Positions 1-12,500 of a DNA stretch of 64,000 bases are shown here, one piece after another; position 1 is the stretch's first letter; each line of letters opens with the position of its first letter. A model generated the notes under the pieces. The model was not told the DNA's origin. It saw only the letters and a list, made by a program, of their open reading frames with translations, and ran no database searches. The DNA lies in contig CM040440.1 in NCBI GenBank assembly GCA_022749755.1, positions 13,999,269 to 14,063,268 of the forward strand, given 5' to 3'. This DNA is from Azadirachta indica. Its lineage: Eukaryota; Streptophyta; Magnoliopsida; Sapindales; Meliaceae. The position numbers and the translations under genes were made by a program.

Positions 1-420
1 GATAGATTTTACTTGAATTAGGTACAGAATTTTTTGAGTGGTGCCAAACTAAATTTAATTAAAACTCTCGATTTTTGATAAATTGTTAATATAATATAAG
101 TAATTATGTATGCAATTTATAATATAAAGAAAAATAGTAAATCAAATTAAAACTTTCAACTCTCGATAAATTTTCGATATAATATCAATAAATTATACAT
201 ATAATTTATAATAATTGAAAAAAAACTAGATCCAATTAAAACTCTCAACTTTTGATAAAATTCAATATAATATCGGTAAAATGTATATGTAATTTGTAAT
301 ACTACATAAAGATAATTATTAATTAGGACTTAAAGCACTAATATAACAATTTCTTTATAGATTTGTCTAAAATTAAAACTATTTGGGTCAAAATGTAATA
401 TTACTAAACTTTGAGAGGGA
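1..420. repeat. Left arm of a near-identical inverted repeat
   Basis: This stretch reads as the reverse complement of 4838-5258, with only about one small indel seen by eye (a TA step near 100 versus 5160). Each arm is built of about three degenerate units of roughly 100 bp that share the pattern AATTAAAACTCTCAA, then GATAAATT, then AATATAATAT, then a TATAATTTATAAT block. The copy runs off the left edge of the window, so its true length is unknown. Its partner starts exactly at the end of the N gap, so an assembly origin must be considered. Confidence 0.9.
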
Positions 421-3400
421 ATTGAATTATCAATTCCTAAATAATAAAGAGGATTAGGCGTCCTTGTAGCCACCTTTTTGTAAACAATGGATATAATAAT
501 AAGCACATGCCTGTGATATCGCCTTAATCTTAGCTCTTTATTTTTACTTTTGCAAGAAAAGAATTAATTTATGCATAATCAATTTTAATTATAAACTAAT
601 AAGAATAGATTCTTTGCTACAAACATTACGATATGGAAGTAAACCATTGGTTAATAGGAAAAGTGAACAAAGTCATATATTTGTTTTTAGAAAAAATATT
701 TTTAATACTATTTTCCTAATATCTTCAATTCTTTAATAAGAACATAATGAAATAACGGGAATTGATAAATTAATTCTATAATTTTTCTTTTAAAAAAGTT
801 TTTGAACAGGATGATTTGGAATACGCTTAAGATTCTTATGGCATTTTGAATTCAAGTAACATTAAAACATAAGGGTACGGTGTTTCGTGAATGAAGTTTT
901 TTACTCAAATATAATTTTTTTCAAAAAATCAATTCAATAATATAATTTTTAAATTATTATTCTTCAACTGCTTTTATGAAAAAAAAATGATATAGAGTTA
1001 TAGGACAATTTAATAAATCTAATAAAAAATAAAAATAAAATTTATTCGTAAACATAATTCAAGTAGTTTAATGTATGGTTGATATTCTTTACCTATCTTG
1101 AATTGGAGTAAAAATAAAAAATAAAAAATTGATATTTTATAGTGATGTTTTTGCTACTGTTAAAATTTAAAAAAAAAAATTGAAATTCAAGTTAAATTTT
1201 AATAATTAGATAAATAAAACTTTAAAAAATAAGTAAATAAACTATTGGGTTACGTGGCATATCAACATTTGCAAGCAGACAGAAAAGTTTGTTATGTTTT
1301 GTTATAAAAACCAACAAAATTTAATTTTTAATTTAATTTTTGATGAGACAAAAACTCATAAATTAAATTCCCATTTTCTGTCTTTTTCTTATATTTTATT
1401 TATTATTTGTAAGTGGTCCCTATATATTATTATCATTATTATTAGCAACTATTTTTTTAAATAATAATGCAAATAAATAATAATTAACATCGAATCATTA
1501 TATACACTAAATAACTTTAAGTAATTATAGTGAATTAATAAATTATTATAAAAATATTTAAAAAGAAATTAATGATCAATAAACAATTAATAAGCGACAA
1601 CTTGTAGTTTAGTGGTAAAACATCATGTGAACTGGAATTAGACTACAAAACACAAAGACAAGCTGTCTAAATAATGATTGATAACATGCACTTTAATTAT
1701 TTATTAATAATTAATTAATTAATTATATATATGTATATATATTCTTTTTAAATGTAATGGTGGACAAAATCTAAAGCATATTTTTTTTTAATTAATTTTA
1801 ATTAATATTCTATCTGGAATTCTAATTCAATTCTAAATAAAACCAATAAAAAATGTATGATATATTCTTTAATTTTTTCCAACTTTCTTTATAATTCATC
1901 TTTTCAGTTATAATTTATAATTTTTTAATTTAAATTCTTAATTTTTTTTATTATATCTTTTAGTTTTAGATATAATTCATAAGTTGAGAGTGAAAAAAGA
2001 ATTAAAAATTATAAAATAATCTGCCCTAAATTTAGATGAAATCTACTTCCACAATTTTTTTTCTTTTAAGAAAATCACCTCCATTTTACACTTAATAGCA
2101 ATTGAATCCTTACTCTTTATTTAGAGGATAAAGATACTGACTACTATAATTAATGGGTGATTAACAATAATCAACAATTATTGTGCTACAAAAGTAATTA
2201 TTTTTTCAAAAAAAAATAATTTAGTATTTGACAAACTATTTTATCGAAAATATTGTAAGTTTTAAAAGTTACGTGTGTACATTTGCTAAATTTTAACATT
2301 AGACTTATAACATAATTACAATTATTGTGTTAGAAAAATAATTGACGATTAATAATAATAAGTTTTTCTTTTAATTTTTGATTTAGTACAATAACTTTGA
2401 GTAAATTTTTTTAAGTAAAAATAAATCTGGTTCAAATTAATTGCAAACTTTGGTGGGAGAACGCTGGTTTACACACCTTTACATCATTTTTAAACAGAAT
2501 ATATGGACAATTTCGTAACTTCATGCTAGTGAATAAAAAATTTTTAAATTTATTCTGACATAATAGCTTTGAGACCCATGACTTTCATGACTATTATATA
2601 TTAAATTTATTAATATTATATCAAAATTTTGTTTGGAGTTGTAAAAATTTAAAAAATGCTATTATACTATATCTTAAAAATTTATTTACATAACAGTGAT
2701 ACAAGAGAAGAAATTTTATTAGTAAATTATGAGAAAATCCCACATAAAATATTGGTCAACTTGTTATCATCATAATGATACTCCAAAAACAATAAAGAAA
2801 ATTTAACTTAAAAATAAATAATTAAAATTAAAAATTTTCGGTTTCTTTCCTATTACCATATCCCAATTTTCAGCTAATAGAATTTCACCACCTTGGTTTT
2901 GTAACAAAATAAAAAAAGATATTTAATTGAGTTACAAAATCAATAAATTTAAAAGTTAATATTAAGCTTCTTGATTTGTATTTTTCAAAATTTTTCATTT
3001 TAAAATATAAAAGTTAACTTGTGATTTCTATATCATTTACTTGTTATTATCATATCACTTCATATATCACAATAAACAACTAAAATTATAAATATTTATC
3101 TCTCTTCCTAAGAGAAAAAGAGATTTTACTTTTCATATTAGTTTTAAAGATTATGTTTGATGCACAGGATTGTGCAGTATAAAATAGGTGGATTGGTCAA
3201 CTTTTTAATTATGCAATAGTTGGTGTAAATTAAAATACTTTATACACTTTAATTAAATATTAAATTAATACAGTCCAGATATTAAAAAAGGAGACCCGTG
3301 AGAGAGTGGAGTCTTTGCTTAGGTTGTATACAATTTTACCTATCACATTATCTTCTCTCATTTTTTTTTTTCTCATTGCCTCAACAAAAAAATTGCGTCT

Positions 3401-4737
3401 CTTCTTCTCTCGTCTAACCAACCAGAAAAAGAGAAAAAACCCTAAAATTGAATTAGGATTATTCTTTTATTTTTAAAATCATATTAAAAAAGTTTTGTTG
3501 TAGATCTTCAAGTCTATTGGTAGCTCACTTTTCTTACAGATAATATAATAAAATTACTTTTATTTTTTCTTTTTGCGTTTTTTAAAAAATTGTTTGTGAT
3601 TTTCTTATAATATTTTTTTATTTTCTTTTCTTTTTTTTTTCAACATCATGCAATTTTGCTAGGTCTGAATTATTTATGGGATGATTCGGGTATACATGAT
3701 TGAGTTAAAATATTAAAAAAATTCTTTCCACAAATACAAAATTAAAAATAATTAGGTAAACACATGCAAAAATAGGTTCCATGAATTTCCTCGTAGGCTA
3801 AGGAATTTGGGTTGGTTAGGTCAGCCGTCTTCTCTAACACTGAAGCTTCTCAATATATATTATTAGGAGATAAAATAGTTTGGTCTAATCAAAATTCAGG
3901 GCATGTTTGTTATCTTTTATGTTTGTGCTTAATTTTGATAATGTTAATTGTAGTTTAAATATTTATATGATAATGGAGTATGGGTTGTTAGTATGGAGAC
4001 AATATTATATGCAAACTTTTGAAAATATATGAGAGTGAACAATAATTTAATTTGGGTTGTTAATGTGATGGCAGCATATAAACCAAAATATGTATTATTA
4101 TATTTATATACTCTCTCACACTGAAGAAGCTTTGCTCCTGCGTTGAGACAAAGCTTCTGCACACAGCAACAATGGCGATAATTTATTAATCTTATTGCTC
4201 TAAGTTTAAACTTGGAGATTATTTTAAAACAAAAATATTGTTTAGAGTTGTATTAAGTGATAGAGAGTGGCTTTGCAAGGCAATTATATTGTTTACAATA
4301 GCATATATTATTACATTATTATTCTTTCCATTTTGAATATGTAATGAAGTTATGGCCAGCATAATGGAATTATAATCTAAATTCTTTGGTTTATAATTTA
4401 TATTTTCCATCAAGAATGGTAGGAAGATGGTATATTTAAACCTTTTAAATTTGAAGAATTAAGCCAAAATTCTAACTCTGAATGAATGATTAATTTTGCT
4501 TACTATATTTTGGATTCATAGATTTTTTTTTTTTTAATAGTTTGTTCATTTTGGTAAGCTTAGGATGTTTGATTAGCTCACTGAATTTTTCTTGCTTTCT
4601 ATGGGTTAGTTAAATTTTTAATCAAGTTTTAGGAACAATATTCTATATTTGTTAGTTGATAATTTTCACTCTTCTTTTTTTTAACTTTAATAATAATTAT
4701 TTCTCTTTATAAATTAATATTATACATATTGGTTTTA
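421..4737. other. AT-rich intergenic DNA, no convincing gene
   Basis: No open reading frame here looks like a protein. The sequence is AT-rich with long A and T runs. A segment around 3290-3540 looks like a plant 5' leader (separate entry). A 10-bp perfect stem (AGAAGCTTTG at 4125-4134 and its complement at 4149-4158) is present but too short to interpret. A tRNA-box-A-like string at 1607-1625 has no matching box B. The stretch ends at a contig end. Confidence 0.7.
3290..3540 (+). other. Possible orphan 5' leader of a lost or gapped gene
   Basis: This segment resembles a plant promoter-proximal leader. It has a pyrimidine-rich tract with TCTTCTCTC repeats (about 3350-3412), then a telo-box-like AAACCCTAA (about 3438), then T-rich DNA ending in TTCTTACAG, which would fit a 3' splice site of a 5'-UTR intron. 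No coding exon follows before the N gap. It could be the front of a gene interrupted by the gap, a transposed promoter fragment, or chance. The evidence is composition only. Confidence 0.25.
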
Positions 4738-4837
4738 NNNNNNNNNNNNNNNNNNNNNNNNNNNNNNNNNNNNNNNNNNNNNNNNNNNNNNNNNNNNNNN
4801 NNNNNNNNNNNNNNNNNNNNNNNNNNNNNNNNNNNNN
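4738..4837. other. Assembly gap of 100 N
   Basis: Exactly 100 unknown bases, the usual placeholder for a gap of unknown size. The base after the gap is also the first base of the right arm of the inverted repeat. The following contig therefore ends inside a repeat. Confidence 0.99.
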
Positions 4838-5258
4838 CCCTCTCAAAGTTTAGTAATATTACATTTTGACCCAAATAGTTTTAATTTTAGACAAATCTAT
4901 AAAGAAATTGTTATATTAGTGCTTTAAGTCCTAATTAATAATTATCTTTATGTAGTATTACAAATTACATATACATTTTACCGATATTATATTGAATTTT
5001 ATCAAAAGTTGAGAGTTTTAATTGGATCTAGTTTTTTTTCAATTATTATAAATTATATGTATAATTTATTGATATTATATCGAAAAATTTATCGAGAGTT
5101 GAAAGTTTTAATTTGATTTACTATTTTTCTTTATATTATAAATTGCATACATAATTACTTATATATATATTAACAATTTATCAAAAATCGAGAGTTTTAA
5201 TTAAATTTAGTTTGGCACCACTCAAAAAATTCTGTACCTAATTCAAGTAAAATCTATC
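4838..5258. repeat. Right arm of the inverted repeat, abutting the gap
   Basis: Reverse complement of 1-420, starting at the first base after the N run. Beyond 5258 the next 120 bp weakly resemble 2040-2160 (the phrase TCCATTTTACACTT occurs in both). The repeat unit may therefore belong to a larger dispersed family. Confidence 0.9.
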
Positions 5259-6396
5259 TCCACTTTTTGAGAAAAAAAAAATGGTTTCCATTTTACACTT
5301 GAAAGGAGTTAAACCACTATTTTTCATTTGGATAGTAAGAGTATTAATCATTCGAACTAAAAATTGATTAACTAAGTGATCTTTTTTTTTAACTCTAAAA
5401 TATGTGAAGATATAGTAAATAATTCTATATGTGCATAGAAGCTATTATACTTAGAAAGTTAAATAAATATGTAGCTATTACTAAATAATGGTTAAAGTTT
5501 TAGTTCAAGTACGATGGTAATGGCATATAGTGGTGCACAACACATTGTTGTTTATAGAAGTTTAAACAATGATGATGAACATAGAGTTGCATAAATTTGT
5601 GAAAAGATGCTCTATTGGGCTTATCTCACAAATTTTATGTTAATACAACTTTTTCTTTATTTTTGTTTTTGTCCCCTTCTATAATCTATATATCTTTAAA
5701 ATAATCATAACTAATTTCAAAATGCATTTACATTATTCTAAAGTTTAAGATTATATGTTCTACAATTAAAGTGTTTGGGAATAAGTCTATTTTACCCAAC
5801 TTAAGGAAGAAAAATATAATTATTCCTACTCATTGAGGATACTTTAGACTTTTTCTTGGCATCTAATCTAATATATTCCTTAACATATCCCTATTTTCAG
5901 GGCCTATTTGTCATGTATACGAACCTTGGGGCATTTTTTCCACTTAAAAAGATTGAGGGCCAAAATGTAATTATGGTAACTATAGGGTTTAATGACAATT
6001 TAATAAAATAACTTTGATAAGAAACAATGGATTAAGAAGGTGGGCAACAGATGCAGCACGAAAGCAAAACCCTCAATCACTTACAGTTTTCACCCTTTCT
6101 CTGTCATCCCATCCCTTTTAAAAAACACTGATGACAATGACTTTACTCTCACATTCACATGACTAACAACTCTTGTAGTCAAATTGTCAAAACATGACAG
6201 TCCCGAAATCCATAATAAGAACAAGAAAACAACCACTACATCACAATTAAAAAATGATAAAGAAGATAAAAATGATTTTACTTTATATGAATGATAATAA
6301 TGGTTAACAGCCTTTTAATAGATCAAATCCCATTACATTGCCTTGCGTTGCATGATCCCCACTTTGCCTTTTGTTATTTTTATGTATGAAATATGA
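5259..6396. other. Upstream region of the OSCA-like gene
   Basis: AT-rich intergenic DNA with no protein-like reading frame. The part nearest the gene (about 6300-6550) is presumed promoter and leader. A TATA-like element is listed separately, and the leader is T-rich just before the start codon. Confidence 0.6.
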
Positions 6397-6405
6397 TATA
6401 AAATA
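6397..6405 (+). promoter_or_regulatory. TATA box of the OSCA-like gene
   Basis: TATAAAATA lies 149 bp before the start codon at 6554. This predicts a transcription start near 6430 and a leader of about 120 nt. Assigned from motif and position only. Confidence 0.5.
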
Positions 6406-6553
6406 GAAAAAAAAAATATTCTTTCCTTTCTGTTACTTCAACACCATCCTTGCATCACTTCCCACCTCTAGTTCTTTTGCTTTGTTGTATTTGTATATCC
6501 AGCCCTTTTGTTCTTTCTGCTTTCTGCGTTTCTTTGTGTGTGTTTTTGTTTCA

Positions 6554-9500
6554 ATGGCAACTCTTGGTGACATTGGAGTCTCTGCATTAATCAACATATT
6601 ATCTGCTTTTGCATTCTTGTTAGCTTTTGCTCTCCTCAGAATTCAACCCGTCAATGACAGAGTTTACTTTCCTAAGTGGTACATCAATGGAGCTAGAAGC
6701 AGTCCAAGGAGGTCTAGGAATTTGGTGGGCAAGTTTGTTAATCTGGATTTCAAGACATATCTTACTTTCTTGAATTGGATGCCTCAGGCTATGAAGATGT
6801 CTGAGACTGAGATTATCAACCATGCTGGCCTTGATTCTGCTGTCTTCTTGAGAATTTACACTCTTGGGTACTCTCAATTTCCCTTCAATTATTACTTTTC
6901 TTACTGTTTTTCAGTTTTTTGGTTCTCTGTTGGGACTTTTTGGTCTGGAATTTTTGTGATAACCTTTAATAACACTTTTTGGTCTGGAATTTTTGTGATA
7001 ACCTTTAATAACATCCATGTTCATGCTTTCCAATATGGCTGGGATAGTATAGCTCTGCTGCTTTTGTACATTGGACTAGTTTAATTCACTTTTCTGTTGT
7101 TATGTGTATTTCATTGTTAGTAAAATGGATTGTAGACGTTTTCTGTTCCTGTATTCCTTAATTTCTTGAAGAACCATGCTTTCAAGTGCTGTTCACTTAC
7201 CAGAAAAACTTTATATTAGGAATAGTTTGTTGCCATGCTTAAAGTTGGCCATAATTTCTATTTTGCTTTCTTAACTGTTCCCTTTAGCTGTTTCTTTCTC
7301 CAATTAGTATGTTTGTCCTGCTTGATTCTGGAGAGAGTGGGGAAAAATAGAATTGTGGATCCCTCAAACTAAAGTTACTTTTAAACTTAATTATTATAAA
7401 ACTACCAATTTCAATCTGCAAAAGTACCAATTATCAGTTTACCAAAGTGTGAATAACAGGTTTTCTTCAAATGTGATTTTTGGTAGGGATGGCCAAATTT
7501 TCCTCTGGGTCAGGGCCCTGTGAGAACTCGCTGCTAGTAATGGGGTGGGGTTGGGGTTGTTTATCTGGGTATGTGATTGTATTACGTTAGACTGACACTC
7601 CTACTGCTACATTGTCAATGCCCAAAGCAAATATTGATCCGAGGTCTGGTGGCAGATTAACCTGTAAAATTTGAACTATTCTTGTAGCCACCTCTTTGAT
7701 AACAATTAAGCAATGTCTAGAAACTTTAGTTTGGAGAGTTTAAAACATATGGATTGATTGTTAAGTAGTTATTCAAACTTTACTTGTCTAATTTCTAGAA
7801 ATTTAGCTTGAGAGATGTTTATAATCATGAAGTTAGTAGGTTTATGTAATACTTACATAAGGAAGCTGATCATATATATAGCAGCATTCTGGTGTCTCCT
7901 ACGTCTCCACTATAAAATGTTAAACCGGACTGTACTCCATTGTAGCTTAACCCTGACTGCAATGGGGGCATTTAATTCAAAACTGCGGGCTAAATTTACT
8001 TGAGGAATGATTTTGCAATTGTATTTACAGGTATTCAACTCATTGCCCTTAATCAAGCATAGGCATTCTTAAGAATTTGTTACGTTACCTTTTGCGTTGT
8101 GAACTTGGCTGTTGCTCTATAACTTAAGGCTTCATTTGTCTTTATTCATTGTTGTGATTGATCTGTTATGTTACCTGACAGCCTAAAGATTTTTGTTCCA
8201 ATGACAATCGTGGCACTCCTTGTGCTTATTCCAGTCAATGTGTCAAGTGGAACGCTATTCTTTTTAAGGAAAGAATTGGTTGTGAGTGACATTGATAAAC
8301 TTTCAATATCAAACGTCCGCCCGGCATCTATAAGGTAATTTTAGTTTCTCTGAAACAAAGATAATTTTACAGTATGAGAAATGAAACTGATTAACTGCAG
8401 TATCATTATCATTTTTTTCTCCTTTATGATCTTCTATGATTAAACTACCACTTTATGGCTAAGGACATGAGATTACGGTTCAATAACACCTAAAGTCACA
8501 CAAGTTTTGTAACCCTTTTAATTACACCTAAAGTCTCAATGAATTATCTCTGTTTCTCACCAATTTTTTTAAAAGTGTTATGTCTGAATTTCAGGTTTTT
8601 TGTCCACATAGGATTGGAATACCTGTTCACTATATGGATCTGTTACATGCTGTACAAGGAGTATGATATTGTGGCATCAATGAGGTTGCGTTTCTTGGCT
8701 TCACAACCTAGGCGTGCAGAACAGTTCACAGTGAGTTAACCGATCACTTTATAATCGTCCAGGGAAGAACTTCTAAACGGTTTTAGAAACTAAAATGAAG
8801 CTGTTATGGTCATGTTTGTTGTCATGCATGTTTGAAGATCAACATTGCATAAAATTATTTTTATATCTTGTCCGAACTTATTATGCATCTATCAATACAT
8901 TTACTCAAAGTGCATCTTTTGGAGTTTACCCTTTGATTTCATGTAAACTTTAATTCAGTTAGCAGTAGTGCAAGACTGAAGCCTGCTTTTTTAAATTTTC
9001 TATCTTATTTGGCTAAAATTTAAAGTCTGTTTATAGGATCCCTAATTTTGCAAATTGCATTAATTCTTAAGGGTTCGATGCTTTTTCTCTTCTTCTTATT
9101 TTTTGAAAAATAAGCACAGAGATTTGATGAAAGAAATGATAAAAACGATTGATGGTCTTTCTATTTTTATTTGTGCTAGTATCTGAATAGAAAGCTTAAT
9201 TTAAGTCCAGATACTCTCCTCAAAATGAAATCTATCTAGTCTATATTGCATTTAGTTTGGACCAGCACTTTTAAAGTGATTGCTGTGTTTATTTTTCTGC
9301 AGGTGGTGGTCAGGAATATTCCGCATGCTTCTGGTCAGTCATTGTCAGAAACTATGGACCATTTCTTTCAAAAAAAATCATCCTGATCATTATCTTTGTC
9401 ACCAGGTTATACTACTTCCTTTAGTTCCTTGCTTTTTAAATTAATATTAGTTATATATTAGTAATTTCAGATATGTGTTTGTTCATGATGGTTTTCTTTC

Positions 9501-12500
9501 TTCATTCAGGCAGTCTACAACGCAAACAAGTTTGCTAAGTTTGTGAGAAAGAGAGACAGGCTTCGAAATTGGTTGGACTATAACCAACTAAAGTTTGAAA
9601 GGCATCAAGAAAAGAGGCCCGCTACCAAGGTAGTATATTCTAAACATGATGAGACAAGCACTTTGATGTAACTTATATAATTCCATGAAATATTTAATAC
9701 TATCTGAATGAATTAATTTGTTTGTAGTTATTAAATTCTGATGCTTCAAATGCTTCTCATTTTCAGAGAGGATTTTTGGGCCTTTGGGGAGAAAAGGTTG
9801 ATGCAATTGAGTACTACAATCAGCAAATAAAGGAGCTTGAGAAAAGGTAAGCTACTACTGCTATATTTTTTCTACAACTATTCAGTTTACTAGATGTTAC
9901 GCACTGATTGCTTAAAAGGGAACTTTTTTCTCAAAGAAATAATATCTGAGAAGTCCTTCAACTTTTCATTTCGTCCAACTCTGTTGCATAACTTATAGCC
10001 TCTTGCCCTTTCTTCTTTTCAATTCATTAGTTATTCTAATAGAGGTATGTTGCATCCATGTGTTCTATCAGATGTCAATGGAGCGGCAGAAAATTATCAA
10101 AGACTCAAAGTCTACACTACCAGTCGCTTTCGTTTCATTTAAATCACGTTGGGGAGCTGCTGTTTGTGCACAGACACAACAAAGCAGGAATCCCACTCTA
10201 TGGTTAACAAATTGGGCCCCAGAACCTCGTGATATTTATTGGAGAAATTTGGCTATACCATTTGTCTCATTAACCATCCGAAAACTTATAATCTCAATAG
10301 CTGTGTTTGCTTTGGTTTTTTTTCTATATGATACCCATTGCTTTTGTACAATCCCTTGCCAACTTGGAGGGGCTTGAAAGAGTTGCTCCTTTCCTCAGGC
10401 CAGTAATAGAATTGTAAGTTAACTAATCTTATCCTTAGTTGCTTGCTTGACGTGTAAAAGTTCTTATGCTAAAGTTCATCATTACATCTAGAGGTTAGAG
10501 TTAGTCTCTTCCTGTTGCAGAAAACATTTATGATTGTTGTCACCTACTTTCCTTTTTACATGTTATTTCATTTCTTCCTTACGAACTTCCTTAGAATAAT
10601 AAATAAACAAATAAATAATTAGTTGATATTGTGCAGGAAATTCATCAAGTCGTTTCTTCAGGGTTTCCTACCTGGTCTTGCTCTTAAAATCTTTTTGTAC
10701 ATACTTCCTACGATTTTGATGATAATGTCAAAGATTGAGGGACATATAGCTTTGTCAAATCTAGAACGGAGGACATCAGCAAAGTACTATTATTTTATGT
10801 TGGTGAATGTCTTCTTGGGAAGTATTGTCACTGGAACAGCTTTCGAGCAACTGCACTCATTCCTTCATCAACCACCCACGCAGTAATGTTTTATATGCTT
10901 TTTTTTCTGGCTGTATGATTTCTATGTTTTAGAATTTGTGTTATGTACTATGCTATTTTTATATAAAATATGATGTTTCCTCAAAATGATTCCATTGTTA
11001 GTAATAACTAACACTTTTGAGAAGCTTATGGTTGTGATTGAGTTTCACAAGAGATGGAAATTGTATTACATAGGTTTAGCATATGGGGGATGATCCAGCT
11101 AGAGTGCATGAATGTGTCTGCTTTTATCTTGCAACAAATCTAAGATCTGGAAACAACTCCATTCCAACTTTACATTTCACATCAGTTCTTATTTTTCTTT
11201 TCAATATCAAAATAGTTATTTCTTTAATTGCATGGTTTCCTGAAGATACATAGTAGCTTTTAAGTGCATGGTAATTTTGATATTGTACGTGGAAAGTGTT
11301 TTAGCATAATGCAAACCTGATGTGATGACATTTGCACAAGATTACTCTTGATTAATTACACAAGCAAATTATTATCTTTTTTTTTTTGGTACAACTTAAG
11401 CTATTATGCTCCCTTTGAAACGTAAATATGTATGTTGGCATAATTTTATTGCAGGATACCTAGAACCATAGGGGTGTCCATACCTATGAAAGCCACATTC
11501 TTTATCACGTATATAATGGTTGATGGATGGGCCGGCATTGCAAGTGAGATTCTCCGACTGAAGCCATTGGTCATCTTTCATCTTAAGAACATGTTTCTAG
11601 TTAAGACAGAGAGAGAGAGAGAAAGGGCTATGGATCCCGGTAGTGTGGATTTCCCTGAAACTATCCCCAGTCTCCAACTGTACTTCTTTTGGGGATTGTG
11701 TATGCCGTGATTACTCCAATTCTTCTTCCTTTCATGTTGGTGTTCTTTGCCTTGGCCTACTTGGTTTACCGTCACCAGGTCAGCTCATTAACTATGCCTT
11801 TTCCTTTTATTTTAAAGATGTATACTGGTAGGAGTCTTCATGAATGTCTTAAAGCATGTATGCGCTAAGTATCAACATAATATTGCCAAGCTACTGTGGA
11901 GTCAATATTTGTCAGCAAAAACTGAGATTTTTCTCTTCGTCTCTCTTTTGGTGAAATTTTGACACTATAAATGATTCAGAGTTGAACAAAGACTAGATAG
12001 AATTCTTAGAAGATTACAAATGTTTTAGAGCATATAACACGAATACAAAAATTCAGAATGTCATCTTATTTATGTAAGCTTTTCTCCAATTCATAAATGT
12101 CATGAAGACTATGAAGAACAGTTTATAACTAAAAATCTCCATTAAATTTTTGTAGGATGTTTTGGAATTTGTATAATTGCATTGTGAAGATGCGAATTTG
12201 TAAGCACTAGTTCTACAAATAACACTGAAAAGCTACCTTTTTGTGCAGATAATTAATGTCTACAATCAACAATATGAGAGTGCTGGTGCATTCTGGCCAC
12301 ATGTCCACAGCCGCATAATAGCAAGCTTATTGATATCTCAACTTCTGTTGTTGGGTCTGCTTAGTACAAAAAAAGCAGCTAATTCTACTCCTTTGCTTGT
12401 TGTCTTGCCCATATTGACATTAGCATTCCATAAGTACTGCAAAAATCGCTTCGAACCTGCATTTAGAAAGTATCCAATCGAGGTAAGCTCCATGCTTTGA

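Noticed and set aside
1599..1660. tRNA-gene-like string (TAGTTTAGTGGTAAAAC)
   Set aside because: No box B at the proper distance and no cloverleaf; at most a SINE remnant.
4125..4158. 10-bp perfect hairpin around AGAAGCTTTG
   Set aside because: Too short for a miRNA precursor and expected by chance in a region this long.
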